64,000 bases of DNA. It comes from Bigelowiella natans CCMP2755. Taxonomy: Eukaryota > Cercozoa > Chlorarachniophyceae. Location of the stretch: NCBI GenBank assembly GCA_000320545.1, contig ADNK01001913.1:2501-66500 (forward strand), read 5' to 3'. The notes below the pieces were generated by a model. It had not been told where the DNA came from. It did no database searches and saw nothing but the letters and a program-made list of their open reading frames with translations. This document shows, piece after piece, positions 25,199 to 36,039 of the stretch (position 1 is its first letter; every line of letters begins with the position of its first letter). The translations under genes were made by a program, and so were the position numbers.

Positions 25199-25367
25199 TA
25201 TATTCCATTTATTTATGTACTGCGTTTGTCGCACGCGGCCATCATAAGTTCGGCCAAAGGGAAAAGTTTTGATTTTCGATTAGTACCGCAGCCATGTTCC
25301 CTATCGTGAGTCCTCTTGACTCAGACACCCTGGACCTTGGTATTTCAATCAGTTGATATGTATTAAT

Positions 25368-25399
<32 letters not shown>

Positions 25400-26013
25400 A
25401 CATATCTCGAACAGATATATGAGGGAATACCGTGCTCACAGAATACAATAGAGCGGTGTGAGAGAGAAAATGACATTAAGAGAATAGGAGATATCAGAGA
25501 GAATGAAAGCAAGGGAGGAATACAGAGAGAGAAAAAAGAACGAGAGAGAGAGAGATAGAGAGAGGGGGGGAGAGAGAGGGGGGGAGAGAAAGAGCCACTA
25601 CTTTCCGTGATTTGGAAGACTGATAGACACACACTCAAACTGATATAGCCCGCTCTAAGATAACCACCAACATCAAGTATGTTCTTTTGGAACAAAGTAA
25701 TAAAATAACAACTTAAAAAAAGAAGCAAATTCTAACATTAAAAGCACACTATGAACCCAGCTTTTTCAGCTTCCCATAGTGTGCACCTGCATTTATCCCC
25801 ACTACATCGCTCAAGAAAATAACAGGTCAAAAGGCGAATAAAAGCCTTTACAATCTAGTCGGTAAGAGCGCAAATGCTCCGTAACTTATATCAGAATGTA
25901 TAAAAGAAGAAGGGCACGCGTAAAACTACATTTTTTCGTCTTTCGGCCCAATCACGCCATCTGCGAGCTCGCTCTGCTTCCGCCTCCTTCAATGACATAA
26001 ACAATACATTTGT

Positions 26014-26049
<36 letters not shown>

Positions 26050-26368
26050 GATATTGCATAGCGACACTCATCACTATTCCCTGCACGCGGTACACTACGC
26101 TTTGCGCCCCTTGGACGATGAGCTCCTCATCAACAAAACTGAGCAATTTCTGGCAGCATTTTGAAATGCGTCCATCTTGTGTGATTTGATCGTACCAGTG
26201 TAGTTTCGATGTCGGACGTGGCCGTCACAGGGGGGGGGTCGGAGTCCCCTGAAGGAGGCACCTAAGAGCATACAAAAGCATACAAAAACCACGCAAATCA
26301 ACCCATGGAGGAATGCAGTCCTTAATTAACAATCAGCACCTATAACTCACGTTTTATGTAAATTACGT

Positions 26369-26430
<62 letters not shown>

Positions 26431-26975
26431 TACCGCTTTAGAGGAAAGTGAGTGCATAACTTGTGCCCAGTCTTCGTTATCTCCGAGGAAGCCATGGAGA
26501 AACACCAGCGTCCGCAGCGTCGAGTTCTTGCAAATCACACGAAAGGGAGGGGGGGGGGGGGAGGAGAAAGAGAAAAAGGAGGCGGAAGAGATGGCAGTTG
26601 CGTATTGTAATGTCGGAAGTGCAAATCCTCCTCATTTTTCAGACAGCCTTTGTTAGCGTTTATGTGAATATGGACTTCGTTCTCTGTATGCGTGCTTACA
26701 GTAGGCAGGATAGAGCTATTGTGTACCTTCACGCGCCGCTCGGGCCTTGTCCTTAACACATGGAAGCTATAGCTGTATCGGTTGTAATTTGGGAATGAGC
26801 AGCGTGCAAAGTAGTTTTTCCATCTATAAGGAGTAAGTATAGCAGAGGAAGGCGTCGCTGGCTAGTCTCCGCCGTGGCCACAGCTGTTGGATGTGTTATG
26901 CAGAGGGAAGGGACGTGGTGGGTGATACCTGCCCGTTTTTGTGTCCACTTCAAATGTATCCTCGCTCTTAACAAC
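23121..26975 (-). CDS. Gene K2: MenH-like alpha/beta hydrolase (both ends unresolved)
   Basis: MenH-type hydrolases act in menaquinone/phylloquinone synthesis, alone or as the last part of the plant PHYLLO fusion. Exons that join in phase or match the family: 26975-26929, 26823-26760, 26526-26434 (LVFLHGFLGDNEDW, the oxyanion HGF-G strand), 24781-24724 (SMGGRIAMYMAL, nucleophile Ser after the exon joint), 24611-24540 (LVVISGSAGIE and lid start), 23976-23925 (YSQPMFEKL), 23689-23642, 23543-23446 (YGTVGRMPSLW and LFVVGSEDR, acid Asp region) and 23166-23121 (KFVNLARAM). Exons between 26434 and 24781 and between 24540 and 23976 are only partly seen, and the 5' part above 26975 is not settled. I could not find a convincing GHAxH catalytic His at the end. 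No MenF, MenD or MenC parts are seen upstream, so this is not a full PHYLLO. Confidence 0.82.
23145..23274 (-). repeat. 130-bp dispersed repeat, copy 2 (intron/exon border of K2)
   Basis: Reverse-complement partner of 13527-13656. It covers the end of a K2 intron, the acceptor at 23167 and the first 20 or so nt of the KFVNLARAM exon. It lies in the sense direction of K2. Confidence 0.9.
25128..25197 (+). repeat. Compound (TA)n(TG)n microsatellite
   Basis: A (TA)n run joins a (TG)n run via AGT, inside an intron of K2. Another (TA)n lies just upstream at about 25076-25105. Confidence 0.95.
26370..26428 (+). repeat. Compound (TA)n(TG)n microsatellite
   Basis: About 15 TA units followed by about 14 TG units in the K2 intron next to the HGFLG exon. 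Confidence 0.95.
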
Positions 26976-27026
26976 CTGGCCAAGCCAGCGAGAGGATGAT
27001 TTGCATATATATCATAAATACATAAT

Positions 27027-27072
<46 letters not shown>

Positions 27073-27349
27073 TATGAATCATACACATATGTTTATATGT
27101 ACGTGTAACTTGTTGTATATGTGCTATTGTGCGAACACGAGTGTTAGTGCTAAAAACGGCTGCTATACAACAAATTTCTGTGATTGTCAAATCCGCACCC
27201 CCGTTTGAATGGCCACGTCGCCGTCATTGTCTTCTTCCCAGGGCTAGGAATTATTTAAACATATATTTCGCGTGGTGAGGATATCTTGGATGACGATAAA
27301 GCTATTTTCTCCGCCTACACAAGGGCCACGTTACGATAGCATACGACGA

Positions 27350-27390
<41 letters not shown>

Positions 27391-27485
27391 TATTTATATA
27401 AATTAATATGTAAAGACTCACTAATTTAGCTTGCTGCGGCTGTGTCGCATCCTTCTCATCTGGTACATCCGCAGCGCCGTTGGCC

Positions 27486-27813
27486 TTATGCTCTTCGCTT
27501 GCTTGCCAGAGACGATAGTAAGCTAGCGGCTGTTGGAAGACCTTTCAAAGCATTTGTGAGTGAGAAGACTTCCAAAAGTGCCTTAGGAAAACATGCACAC
27601 GCGCATCCGTTTAAGGGAGGGGGGGATGCTGCTGCTGTAACCTCTTTAATAGCGAATCCAATGCCAGCAGCGGTTTCGTCCTCTGCGCCCTCCGAGGCAA
27701 GGGCGTCTTGTGAGGCGGTGTTCTTTGCGGCCATCATCCAATGGAGCAGGGGACAGCTGGAATCTGCGATTGATGTGATAGAAAGAAGGCGTATTTATGA
27801 TATCTAAAATATG

Positions 27814-27880
<67 letters not shown>

Positions 27881-28909
27881 TTGTATTTGACTGCACTTCG
27901 ATCATTTATGCTTTACAGCGAAGCAACCAACCTGGATCTATAGCCTTCAAGATCGCATGGGGAGACTGCAGTAAAGCATAGCACAACCAGCACACGATGT
28001 TGTGACCTCTATAGATTGAAAAATGAGCAAGGGCATGAGTCGAACCTGCACAACTTCATCTGTTCCATTTGGGTGAAGATGATATCTAAGGCGCATTCCC
28101 CGTCCTTCTTCCTCGCCCCCCCCCGTCCCCTCCCCACCCTCTAGCCGAGCATCGTCTCCGTCTCTTGCTTTGAAGATGAGGTCCAAAACCTCGTAGGGTT
28201 CCTCCGCCTTTTCCAATAGATCACAGTTTCAGATACACAACGACAACGCACAAACATCCTTATGGAGTGGAAGGGAGGGAAAGTAAGCGAGAGAGAGAGA
28301 GAGAGAGAGGGAGAAGCATAAATATCCGTCGAGGCGCTGATTAAACCGCGAAGGGGAACTCTCACTCTGACAAGCACACGCGCAAGCGGTCAATGATTCA
28401 TTCTACGACGAAGTAGCTGCTTACTGGGGCAGGAGCGACCGCCACTGTGCGTATACTCCGGAGAGCTGCAAGAACGCTTGGATCTCTCTCGCACGATTCC
28501 TCTATGGTTGAATGCGCTTCTAACGCTCGGCTCCTATATAATTCACCAAAAAATCAAAAACATAACTAAAATTAAAGAACCTCCTCTAGCTTGGAATTTA
28601 GTTACAATCATGCAACTCGACGTAACTACCAGAACCGATCATCAACTTCCTTGATAATGCCCTCTCGTTTATCGTATTCCGTACCAAAACGCGCGTCGAA
28701 TTCTCTGTTCATTGACCAATAGGAAGAAAAGGGGGGGGTGGGGATGGGGGAATGGTAAAAAAAACGTCGTGAAATAACAATCACATCAAGAAACGGTACG
28801 ATTCTGATAACATCCAAATATATATATTACATATTTACCAATGACTTTGTATCAAACTTATAAAACCACTGACTTTCCGCTAGTTAATAAGGACGAAAGC
28901 GAAGCTATG

Positions 28910-28946
<37 letters not shown>

Positions 28947-29156
28947 TGTGTGTGTGAAAACATGATTGCACCGATTGATCGAGATAATTTGGTTCTCAAA
29001 GCCGTCCTGGAGATCTGACAGCGCGTCTTGCAAGCCCATGACTTTGTCCATAGCTTCCATTGCTGGATCTTAGTATACCACCGCATTTATTGTCAATGTG
29101 TGTGCGTGTAGACGCCCTCTTACACACGCGCACAGTTGTGTATGCGTCGCATGTAT

Positions 29157-29193
<37 letters not shown>

Positions 29194-29660
29194 CTGTGTG
29201 TGTGTGTGTGTGTGTGTGGTAGAGTCGGCAGTGCTATGCAACTTCTACTTCGTCGCCGCGTGATGGCTTAGAATAATACCTTGCTCCTTGCCATCAACCG
29301 CAGAGCTACCCCTTCGTGCTACATCGTCTGTTTCTATGAAAGGAATGAAGTTCCCTTCTGCGTCTATATACCTGAGGCAGTATTGTATTTAGCCCTTAAA
29401 CCCTATACGATTGCCTTGCGTATATTTGATCGGGGGGGTAGGGGGGGGGGAGAAGGAGGGGCTATGCGTAGAACGAAGGGAATAGTGCAAAGGTTGAGTG
29501 TTGTGAGAGCAAAGCGCACCCTCCATCGGCAAAGACAGAGTTCCCATAGGCGTCCACGTAGTTTCCTTCCTCATCCATGTAAACGCCGTCATCTCGATCA
29601 TCATCTGCAATAATGAGGCAGTCTGTTTCAAGGCAAATGCTAGGGAGCAGAGGGAAGGTT

Positions 29661-29710
<50 letters not shown>

Positions 29711-30280
29711 AAGATTAAGAAGTCAATGATCCTTCACAGCAGGAGTTGATGAGCTTGTAAGGGTTTTGCTTTGGCCATTCTGACACAGGGGCAATCGGAC
29801 ACGACTAAATGCGCCAAGAACTCTGTCACAGTGGTTGCTGCAGCATGCAGCATGCAATCATCCATTCATCCGAGGCCATTACCTATCCTTAGCTCCTCTG
29901 TCTCGTCGTCAAATATCTCGGCGTCTTCTGAAATCAGCTCTCCTTCTAAGGCAGCCCTCGCAGCATTCTCTCCTTCCCCTGGCTCCCCCTCCCTCACAGA
30001 AGATAATTTAGGAGAGGAGGAGAAGGAGGAGGAGGAGGGGGAGGAGGAGGAGGATGGGGCAGCAGAGGCAACGTTGGCGGCGGAGTGTGTGTTGGCCTCG
30101 TCATCATCGTCGAGTATGCTTTCCACAACTGTTTCGATATTCAATTGGCTCAGCGTAGACGGCGCCTAAAGTTGTAGAGATGTCCACGAGAAAGATGAGA
30201 GGCGTGTAGGCCTCCGACACAAGACACGGCGTTCAAAGCACACACGTACATAGAGAGGGTAGAGAGACAGACAGACACAC

Positions 30281-30323
<43 letters not shown>

Positions 30324-30456
30324 AAGGGAGTCTTTTAGACTCGTTGATATGACCTCTTCCGTGTAAAATGCTAGCGGATCTTCGTACAGCTCTTCCACTA
30401 GCACCCCAAGGTGGTAGGGAAAACGATTCTTTTCGTAGAGAGCAGAAGATATGTTA

Positions 30457-30537
<81 letters not shown>

Positions 30538-32833
30538 GCGTGCGTCAAACGCGACAAACCGCAGCATTGTAAAGATGGTGACAAGACCAAAATAACGACT
30601 TGAAAGCGCTATTGAAACAGCGCTTCTTTCTATATGCATGCGCGCACTCGCAGCTTCATGGCTGAAGGAGCTCTACCCCCCGCGGCTGTTTTGTTTGGTC
30701 AAGGATGTGCACTCCCACCTTATCGCCGAAGTACTGAAAGAAGGACGACGTGTCCTGCAGGAAGAGCTCCTCAGCTCCTGGCGTCCAATGAACCTAGAAT
30801 CATAGGAAACCAGCTTGCTCGTAAGATGGGTTGCAAGCACCATCCAAGATGCGACTCTTTGGGATCTTCTAGATTCCAAACTGCTAATGTTAATGAGCAT
30901 TTGGCCTCGTCCAGCCACTAGCTGAACCCCAGGGCAATTACTCTGCGCCCTGGACGCAGAGCACGATACCCCTTTGGTTTTATAGGTATTTGCGATTTCG
31001 CAGTGATGAGAAGACATGTGGAGAGGCGCAACGACGAAGTACAACAATGCACCGCCGCCGACGAATGATGAAGATGAGTGTGTTTGAGAGATATAGACTC
31101 ACTTCTCATGGCTTTAAACGCATATGCAGCAGTATTGGCTGGCGACTATCTTACATTTGTGCGGCGGTGGCCTGGAGATAACTCCATGGAATCAGGAAGG
31201 ATGTGAGCTAGTAGAACCTTAGATTTACGGTTATGTTATTTTCAGCGTGTAAGGAGGGGGTGTTCTTTCTCTGTGTGGTTTCGTGTGAGGAGTGCTTCGT
31301 TGGCTCTCTACCAACTAATGTCATTTGTAAAGTTTATAAGAAGTGCGCCCACACTATACAGACCCCTCAGTGTAGAATTTAATATTAGTATTAGTGAGAT
31401 CTATCTTTCGTCTCACTCGATCTTGGAAGTAAGGATTTTCCTCCGCAAAGAAGAAATGCAGCACCAGGCCCAAGTCTCCAGGGGGGTACTCAACGCTTAC
31501 CAAGCACATCAAAGCGCATTATATTTGCTATCGACATTAAGTAGTATTCTTCGTTTCAAGGAGAAATCAATAACTACTCGAAGGAAAAGGGAACTGGGGG
31601 CAAGGACGAGTAGTAGGTACCGTATGTCAGTCATGTAGTTCAAAGCGTCTAAGTCCCGAGAGGACAGCACCTCGTAAAGCTGGATAAAACACCAATATAT
31701 ATTTCTGAATAATACAGCTTTGGAGAATTCATCTTGGCAAATCTCATATGTAAAAGCAAAACGAGTGTGAAGACAAAGAAACGAGGGAGATTCTCATTAA
31801 AAGCAAGCACACACACACACACGCGCGCGCGCGTGCGCCAGAGCAAAAATAGATATATTTGTAGAAATAATTGTGTATTTGTATATCGGGTTGGCAATTA
31901 TGCTTCCATCCTTGCAGCTCTCTCACCTCCTTTACGTTCATCATCGCCTGCTGCCAAAAGCCTGGAATTTTGGTGATCTCGTTGGCCCGTTGTGCGAATA
32001 TGCGTGAGCGCTGGATCTCAATGTCCTGCTGCAACTTGAACATCACCTTTGAAGAAATAGCAGTCCGTTTGAGTTAGAACTGCAACAAGAGATTTCCAGC
32101 GCGAGCACATCGTCAATGATTCGTGTCAAGGGATATATATTTTGGGCTGATATATTGAAAAATCCAGATTTTCATATTCCTATGCTGCGAGCTGGATCTT
32201 CCTCGCACAGAAGGAATTATTCTAGGGCAAAGATATATCACATGCTGATTTGGCGTGTTTCTGTCTTGAGCATCACGTCTTACGGTTGGCAAACCTCATC
32301 GTATTCCGTTTTCAAATCCTCGACGCTATGCTGCACGCTTATAAGCGCTGCTTCGCCATCTAGACCAGTGCCTTCTGCAGCAGCGGCCATTTCGGAGCGC
32401 TTTGCCTCTTGGGAAGCAACTTGTGGCGAATGCACTACTGGCAATCTTCCGAAGAAAGTCGAAGGCTGTCTCCTAAATCAATTAATCGTGCGACAATGAT
32501 TGTGCAGGCGTGTCAATCCGAATGCCGGTTACAAGTCAATACTGAAATACCTTTGAAGGGGTAACCGACATGGAGTATAAGCCAGCCCGTGCTGATGGCC
32601 AAAGAGCATAAGTGCGTGTGTAAACTACGGCCCGCTGTTGAGGTGACGTCCGTGTTAGTGAGTAGGGTACTTACCAACTGAGAGATAGAGCTTTGTGTCG
32701 CGCGCAAACGCCCCAATGAAACCCTATTCCGTGTAGCTCCACTTGTTGAAAGATATGCTACGGCAGCAAAGAGTAGGCAGATGACAGCTCCATTGAACGA
32801 TCGTGAGGATGGTTCCCAAGGGCGGGAGGGCAT
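27486..32833 (-). CDS. Gene L: NAP/SET-family histone chaperone with secretory-type leader and a second NAP-like half, 17 exons
   Basis: Seventeen exons join in phase: 32833-32675, 32624-32551, 32472-32295, 32046-31936, 31679-31621, 31495-31360, 30793-30719, 30428-30354, 30165-29883, 29604-29520, 29371-29280, 29068-28972, 28704-28636, 28533-28425, 28207-28046, 27965-27932 and 27763-27486 (TAA); 691 residues. NAP marks: KIPGFWQQAM, LNYMTDIRVE, LVLHFFFAEENPYF, VHWTPGAE, TSSFFQYFG and LYEDPLAFYTEEA, then an acidic tail. A further 350 residues follow; ENQIISINREFDARFGTEYD and a late GIGFAIKEV resemble NAP helices, so this may be a second, diverged NAP domain. The N-terminus has a hydrophobic core (GAVICLLFAAVAYLSTSGA) and then about 75 residues rich in Arg, Ser, His and Gln with few acids, like a bipartite complex-plastid leader. 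Internal start at 32390 would give a leaderless form. Confidence 0.9.
27815..27880 (+). repeat. Compound (TA)n(TG)n microsatellite
   Basis: In the intron between the last two exons of L. Confidence 0.95.
29158..29219 (+). repeat. Compound (TA)n(TG)n microsatellite
   Basis: In an intron of L, between the exons ending at 29280 and starting at 29068. Confidence 0.95.
30459..30531 (+). repeat. Compound (TA)n(TG)n microsatellite
   Basis: In an intron of L just upstream (in the sense direction) of the exon starting at 30428. Confidence 0.95.
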
Positions 32834-33122
32834 CGAAGGCCTTTCCGACAGCCTTTTGTTCCACACAGGTTTCCCTGTGGAGTTTCTCAAAATCCAATGG
32901 CGTTTCTTAGAAACGACTTTGCAAAAATCGAATTTTATGGGAAAACCGAAGGGAATATCGCTCACTTCACCTAGAGCATTCTGGACATCAATCTCCAGAT
33001 GTTCTTCGGTCGAAATGCGGAAAGAGGTATTGGACAAAAAGTGTTGTAAAATGTGTTGCAACAAAAGTGTTGTAAAAAGTGTTGCGGCCGATCTCCTCTC
33101 CACTGCTCAGATGCTCTCATAG

Positions 33123-33964
33123 ATGCGGCGACGACGTGCCCTCCCCCCTGTAGGCTCTCGTACGATAGCCACCCTCCGGCTCCCCGCTCTCCTAATCAAC
33201 ATCGCGGCGTTCGTCCTCATTTCGCTCAAGATATCCTGTGGCCATGAAGAGGTGTCTACCCCAAATGCCCGCGCACTGACTATATAAACAATCTAACGTC
33301 GGGTGGTGGCTCAGGATATCGCAAGCCCCTTTCGAACGAGCAAGCTGGAGGTCGTGTCAAAGCAGAGCGGGATGAGATGGCGTCAGAGATGGCTGAAGAT
33401 AAAGCGCGATCTCCCTGACGGGTACGCACCAGTTGGCATGAGCGAGTGCTCGAACACACACACACACACACACAGGCCAATGATTTTGAACAGGTTTCAT
33501 TTGACACATCACGGGTATCTTCGCGCGTTGCGCCCGGACATCGAGGACGTTAAGTCAGGCGTCCTTCATCTCTACATCCAGGTAAGAAGCGATATGGCGA
33601 GCGAAGCTTGCCGTTGATGAGACGCGGAAATCTCCGACAGTTTACTCTACGTGTTAGCTTCACTGCGTAAGCCTTTTCATTGCTTTATTCAGGATAAATC
33701 GCCAAGCGCGTTGATGCTTAATGAAAAGGCAGACCCAGCGATCTCTAGTGATCTTCGTGTGGCTTTTGACCGGTCGTCATGGTTCTAGATCATGCATGTC
33801 TAGTTAAAAGACGATATGTAAATTCTGAAACCATTAAGGCGTGATGCAGTCAACGTTGCACAGCTGTTTCATTGCACAACTGTTTCAGTGATTAGATATC
33901 GTATCTATGCAAACACACACACACGCACGCACATACACACGCATACACACGCATACGCACTAAT

Positions 33965-33998
<34 letters not shown>

Positions 33999-34348
33999 GT
34001 GTATATATATATATATATATATGTCTATTTATATATACAAACTGTCTTGCATATCAATTAGCATGCATAACGTAGAAGTAAGATCTTGGATATGCCCTCC
34101 AACACAGGATATTTGAATCGTTTGGTGGTCCTGGCGAACATCGGGTCGAAACTATAGCTTTATGTAGTAAAAAACCGTCTAAAACCTGAATAATCAATAC
34201 CGTGCGTGTTCGTCAAGCAGGATGCAGCGAAGGCGACAATGGTTGGTCCTGGTAAGAATCAAAAAGGGGGATGATATAAATCGAATAATTAATAATAATA
34301 AAGGCATTGACTGCATATGCGAAGGGTCAAAACGCATCATACTCTCTA

Positions 34349-34384
<36 letters not shown>

Positions 34385-34403
34385 CTCTCTCCTTCTCTCT
34401 AAT

Positions 34404-34434
<31 letters not shown>

Positions 34435-34948
34435 AGAACACGTAAACGTACACAAAATGCACTTTCACGCAGGACTAACTATTCCGATTGTGGATTACGA
34501 ACTTGCCCTTGCAGGACTAACTATTCCAATTGTGGATTACGAGCTTGCCCTTGGAACGTGGCAAGGGTTCTATCTCTGCGAGTTTGGGCGGATGATCAAG
34601 GACGCGAGCAGCTACACTCAGAGGAGAGTAGAGAGCGGATCTCTTTCTCCTAATATGGATATCAACAACCACAATGACGAGCGTTATCTCCTCGCCACGA
34701 TTCAAGAGGTGGTTTGTGAGTTTGTGTTTTTTCTGTACGTACCAGGAGCAGTAGTAGTAGTAGTAGTAGTGGTAGTAGTGGTAGCAGATAGTGCGATTGG
34801 TAATCGATAGTACCGTGGGAAAAACTAGAAGCAGTGAGTAAGGAATGGGGAGAAAGAGCCTTTGAGAGCGTATAATAAAACAATAAGGGCAGCTTTTGGT
34901 TCAATATGTTAAAACTTCACGCTCTGTGTGTGTATCTCTCGCTCTCTT

Positions 34949-35003
<55 letters not shown>

Positions 35004-35084
35004 ATGTGTGTGTGTGTAATTCCTTCGGATAAACAGCTTCCGTCTGGTCGAGTTAAGATATTTGATCATCCGGTGTGTAAGTAA
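33123..35084 (+). CDS. Gene N: UPF0047 (YjbQ) family protein with N-terminal membrane anchor, eight exons
   Basis: Exons 33123-33251, 33315-33421, 33494-33581, 33693-33772, 34108-34144, 34221-34251, 34473-34708 and 35037-35084 (TAA) join in phase; 251 residues. Family marks: GFHLTHHGYLRALRPDI, then LMLNEKADPAISSDL, then LTIPIVDYELALGTWQGFYL. The usual HTSAS motif is replaced by DKSPSA and the HxEGxDDMPAHxK region is reduced to GEHRDAAKATMVG, so enzyme activity is doubtful. YjbQ proteins are small beta-barrel proteins, some with weak thiamine-phosphate synthase activity. Residues 20-37 are hydrophobic (LPALLINIAAFVLISLKI), a signal anchor or signal peptide. Exon 7 starts with a 42-bp tandem duplication that copies the acceptor, so a second start at 34515 is possible. 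The last exon is the least certain. The ATG lies 289 bp from that of L. Confidence 0.85.
34473..34556 (+). repeat. 42-bp tandem duplication spanning a 3' splice site
   Basis: Two copies of a 42-bp unit beginning GACTAACTATTCC at 34473 and 34515 differ at a few positions. Each is preceded by a CAG acceptor (CACGCAG and CTTGCAG). The unit is 14 codons long and keeps the frame. Confidence 0.9.
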
Positions 35085-35146
35085 TGACTAAATAATATTT
35101 CATTGCCTGGTGTGTAAGCAATGACTACCTTCTGTAGTTCAGCTTG

Positions 35147-35192
<46 letters not shown>

Positions 35193-35301
35193 ATCTTTCC
35201 CTTTCATCAAACTGTTTTTATTCTTCAATCAAGTGCTCAATAGATCGCTATCTGCAGCATGCATTGTCCTCCTAGCCATGACTGACAACTGATCATGGGC
35301 A

Positions 35302-36039
35302 ATGTACGGAACAACAACAAAGGTTCCGTCTCGCGGCCTTCACCCTCTCAACCTCAACGCTACTAGTTTTATCTGTTTGGATTCCCCCCCCTCCTACATT
35401 CTCTCTGCCAAGCTGGATGCAGACAGAAGAGGGCAGCAGGTTGCTAACGAAAATGAGGAACGTAACGAGAATAAAGTCGACACAGGGGAATGTAACCCCC
35501 CCGCTCAAAATCAAGAAATCGCCGGTGTTTTGCACGCAATGGTACGCCACACGTCAGCTTCTATGACAAATCGGCTTCACTATAACCATCATCACCGTCA
35601 CCACCATCATCCAAAGCTCTCTTCAGCAGCCTCCTCCACAGTAACAACAACAACAACAACGCCGCCGCTGGTGGTGCCATCTAACGGTCTCGAGGACGTC
35701 CTTTCGACGGCGATTTGCCCGGATTCGTGGACGGTTGAGGGCATGTTCCAGCATGACTATGAGGTAGGTTTGGCGCGGCGGGGACAGTCGTTGGCTAGAA
35801 TCGGCTGCTGTGAGTGCTCTGGCACGGAAAGTGACCGTGGTGGTTTTTAACAGGGGCCGGATGATATGCCTGGACACGTGAAGTCCGGGCTTTTGGGTGC
35901 AACTGCCACAATCCCTGTGATAGCGAGAGGAAGTGCGGCAGCATCCTCAACGGGGGGAGGGGGAGGGACTGGTGATGCTGCAAGAGGACGCTCGGTTGCA
36001 ATAGCACCGCATGCTATCGAACTTTGGGAACATAGGAAG
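35302..36039 (+). CDS. Gene O: second UPF0047 (YjbQ) family protein, 3' end unresolved
   Basis: Exon 35302-35763 and exon 35854-36039 join in phase 0. It keeps the family motifs that N has lost: VLHAMVRHTSASMT in the first exon and EGPDDMPGHVKSGLLGA across the junction, with ELWEHRK at the end of the second. So this copy may be active. It carries two low-complexity inserts: a His/Ser/Thr-rich stretch after HTSAS and a Gly/Ala/Ser loop in the second exon. A NEADP motif expected after HTSAS is not visible, so the first exon may contain an intron I did not find. A short 3' exon is expected after 36039; the polyC tract and AG near 36160 is one candidate. ATG at 35302 is the first in frame. Confidence 0.78.

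Noticed and set aside
25952-26146. Minus-strand exons with QYH and RARRWRDW segments as the MenH nucleophile and lid
   Set aside because: True nucleophile (SMGGRIAMYM) and lid exons were found further along in the right order; these may still be K2 exons but not those parts.
30800-31260. Minus-strand exons with LVAGRGQMLIN and SMELSPGHRR
   Set aside because: The NAP domain reads straight from 31360 to 30793 in phase 0 (TEGS-VHWTPG), so these lie in an intron.
32781-33122. 113-codon plus-strand ORF
   Set aside because: Antisense to the leader exon of L; no splice link to N.
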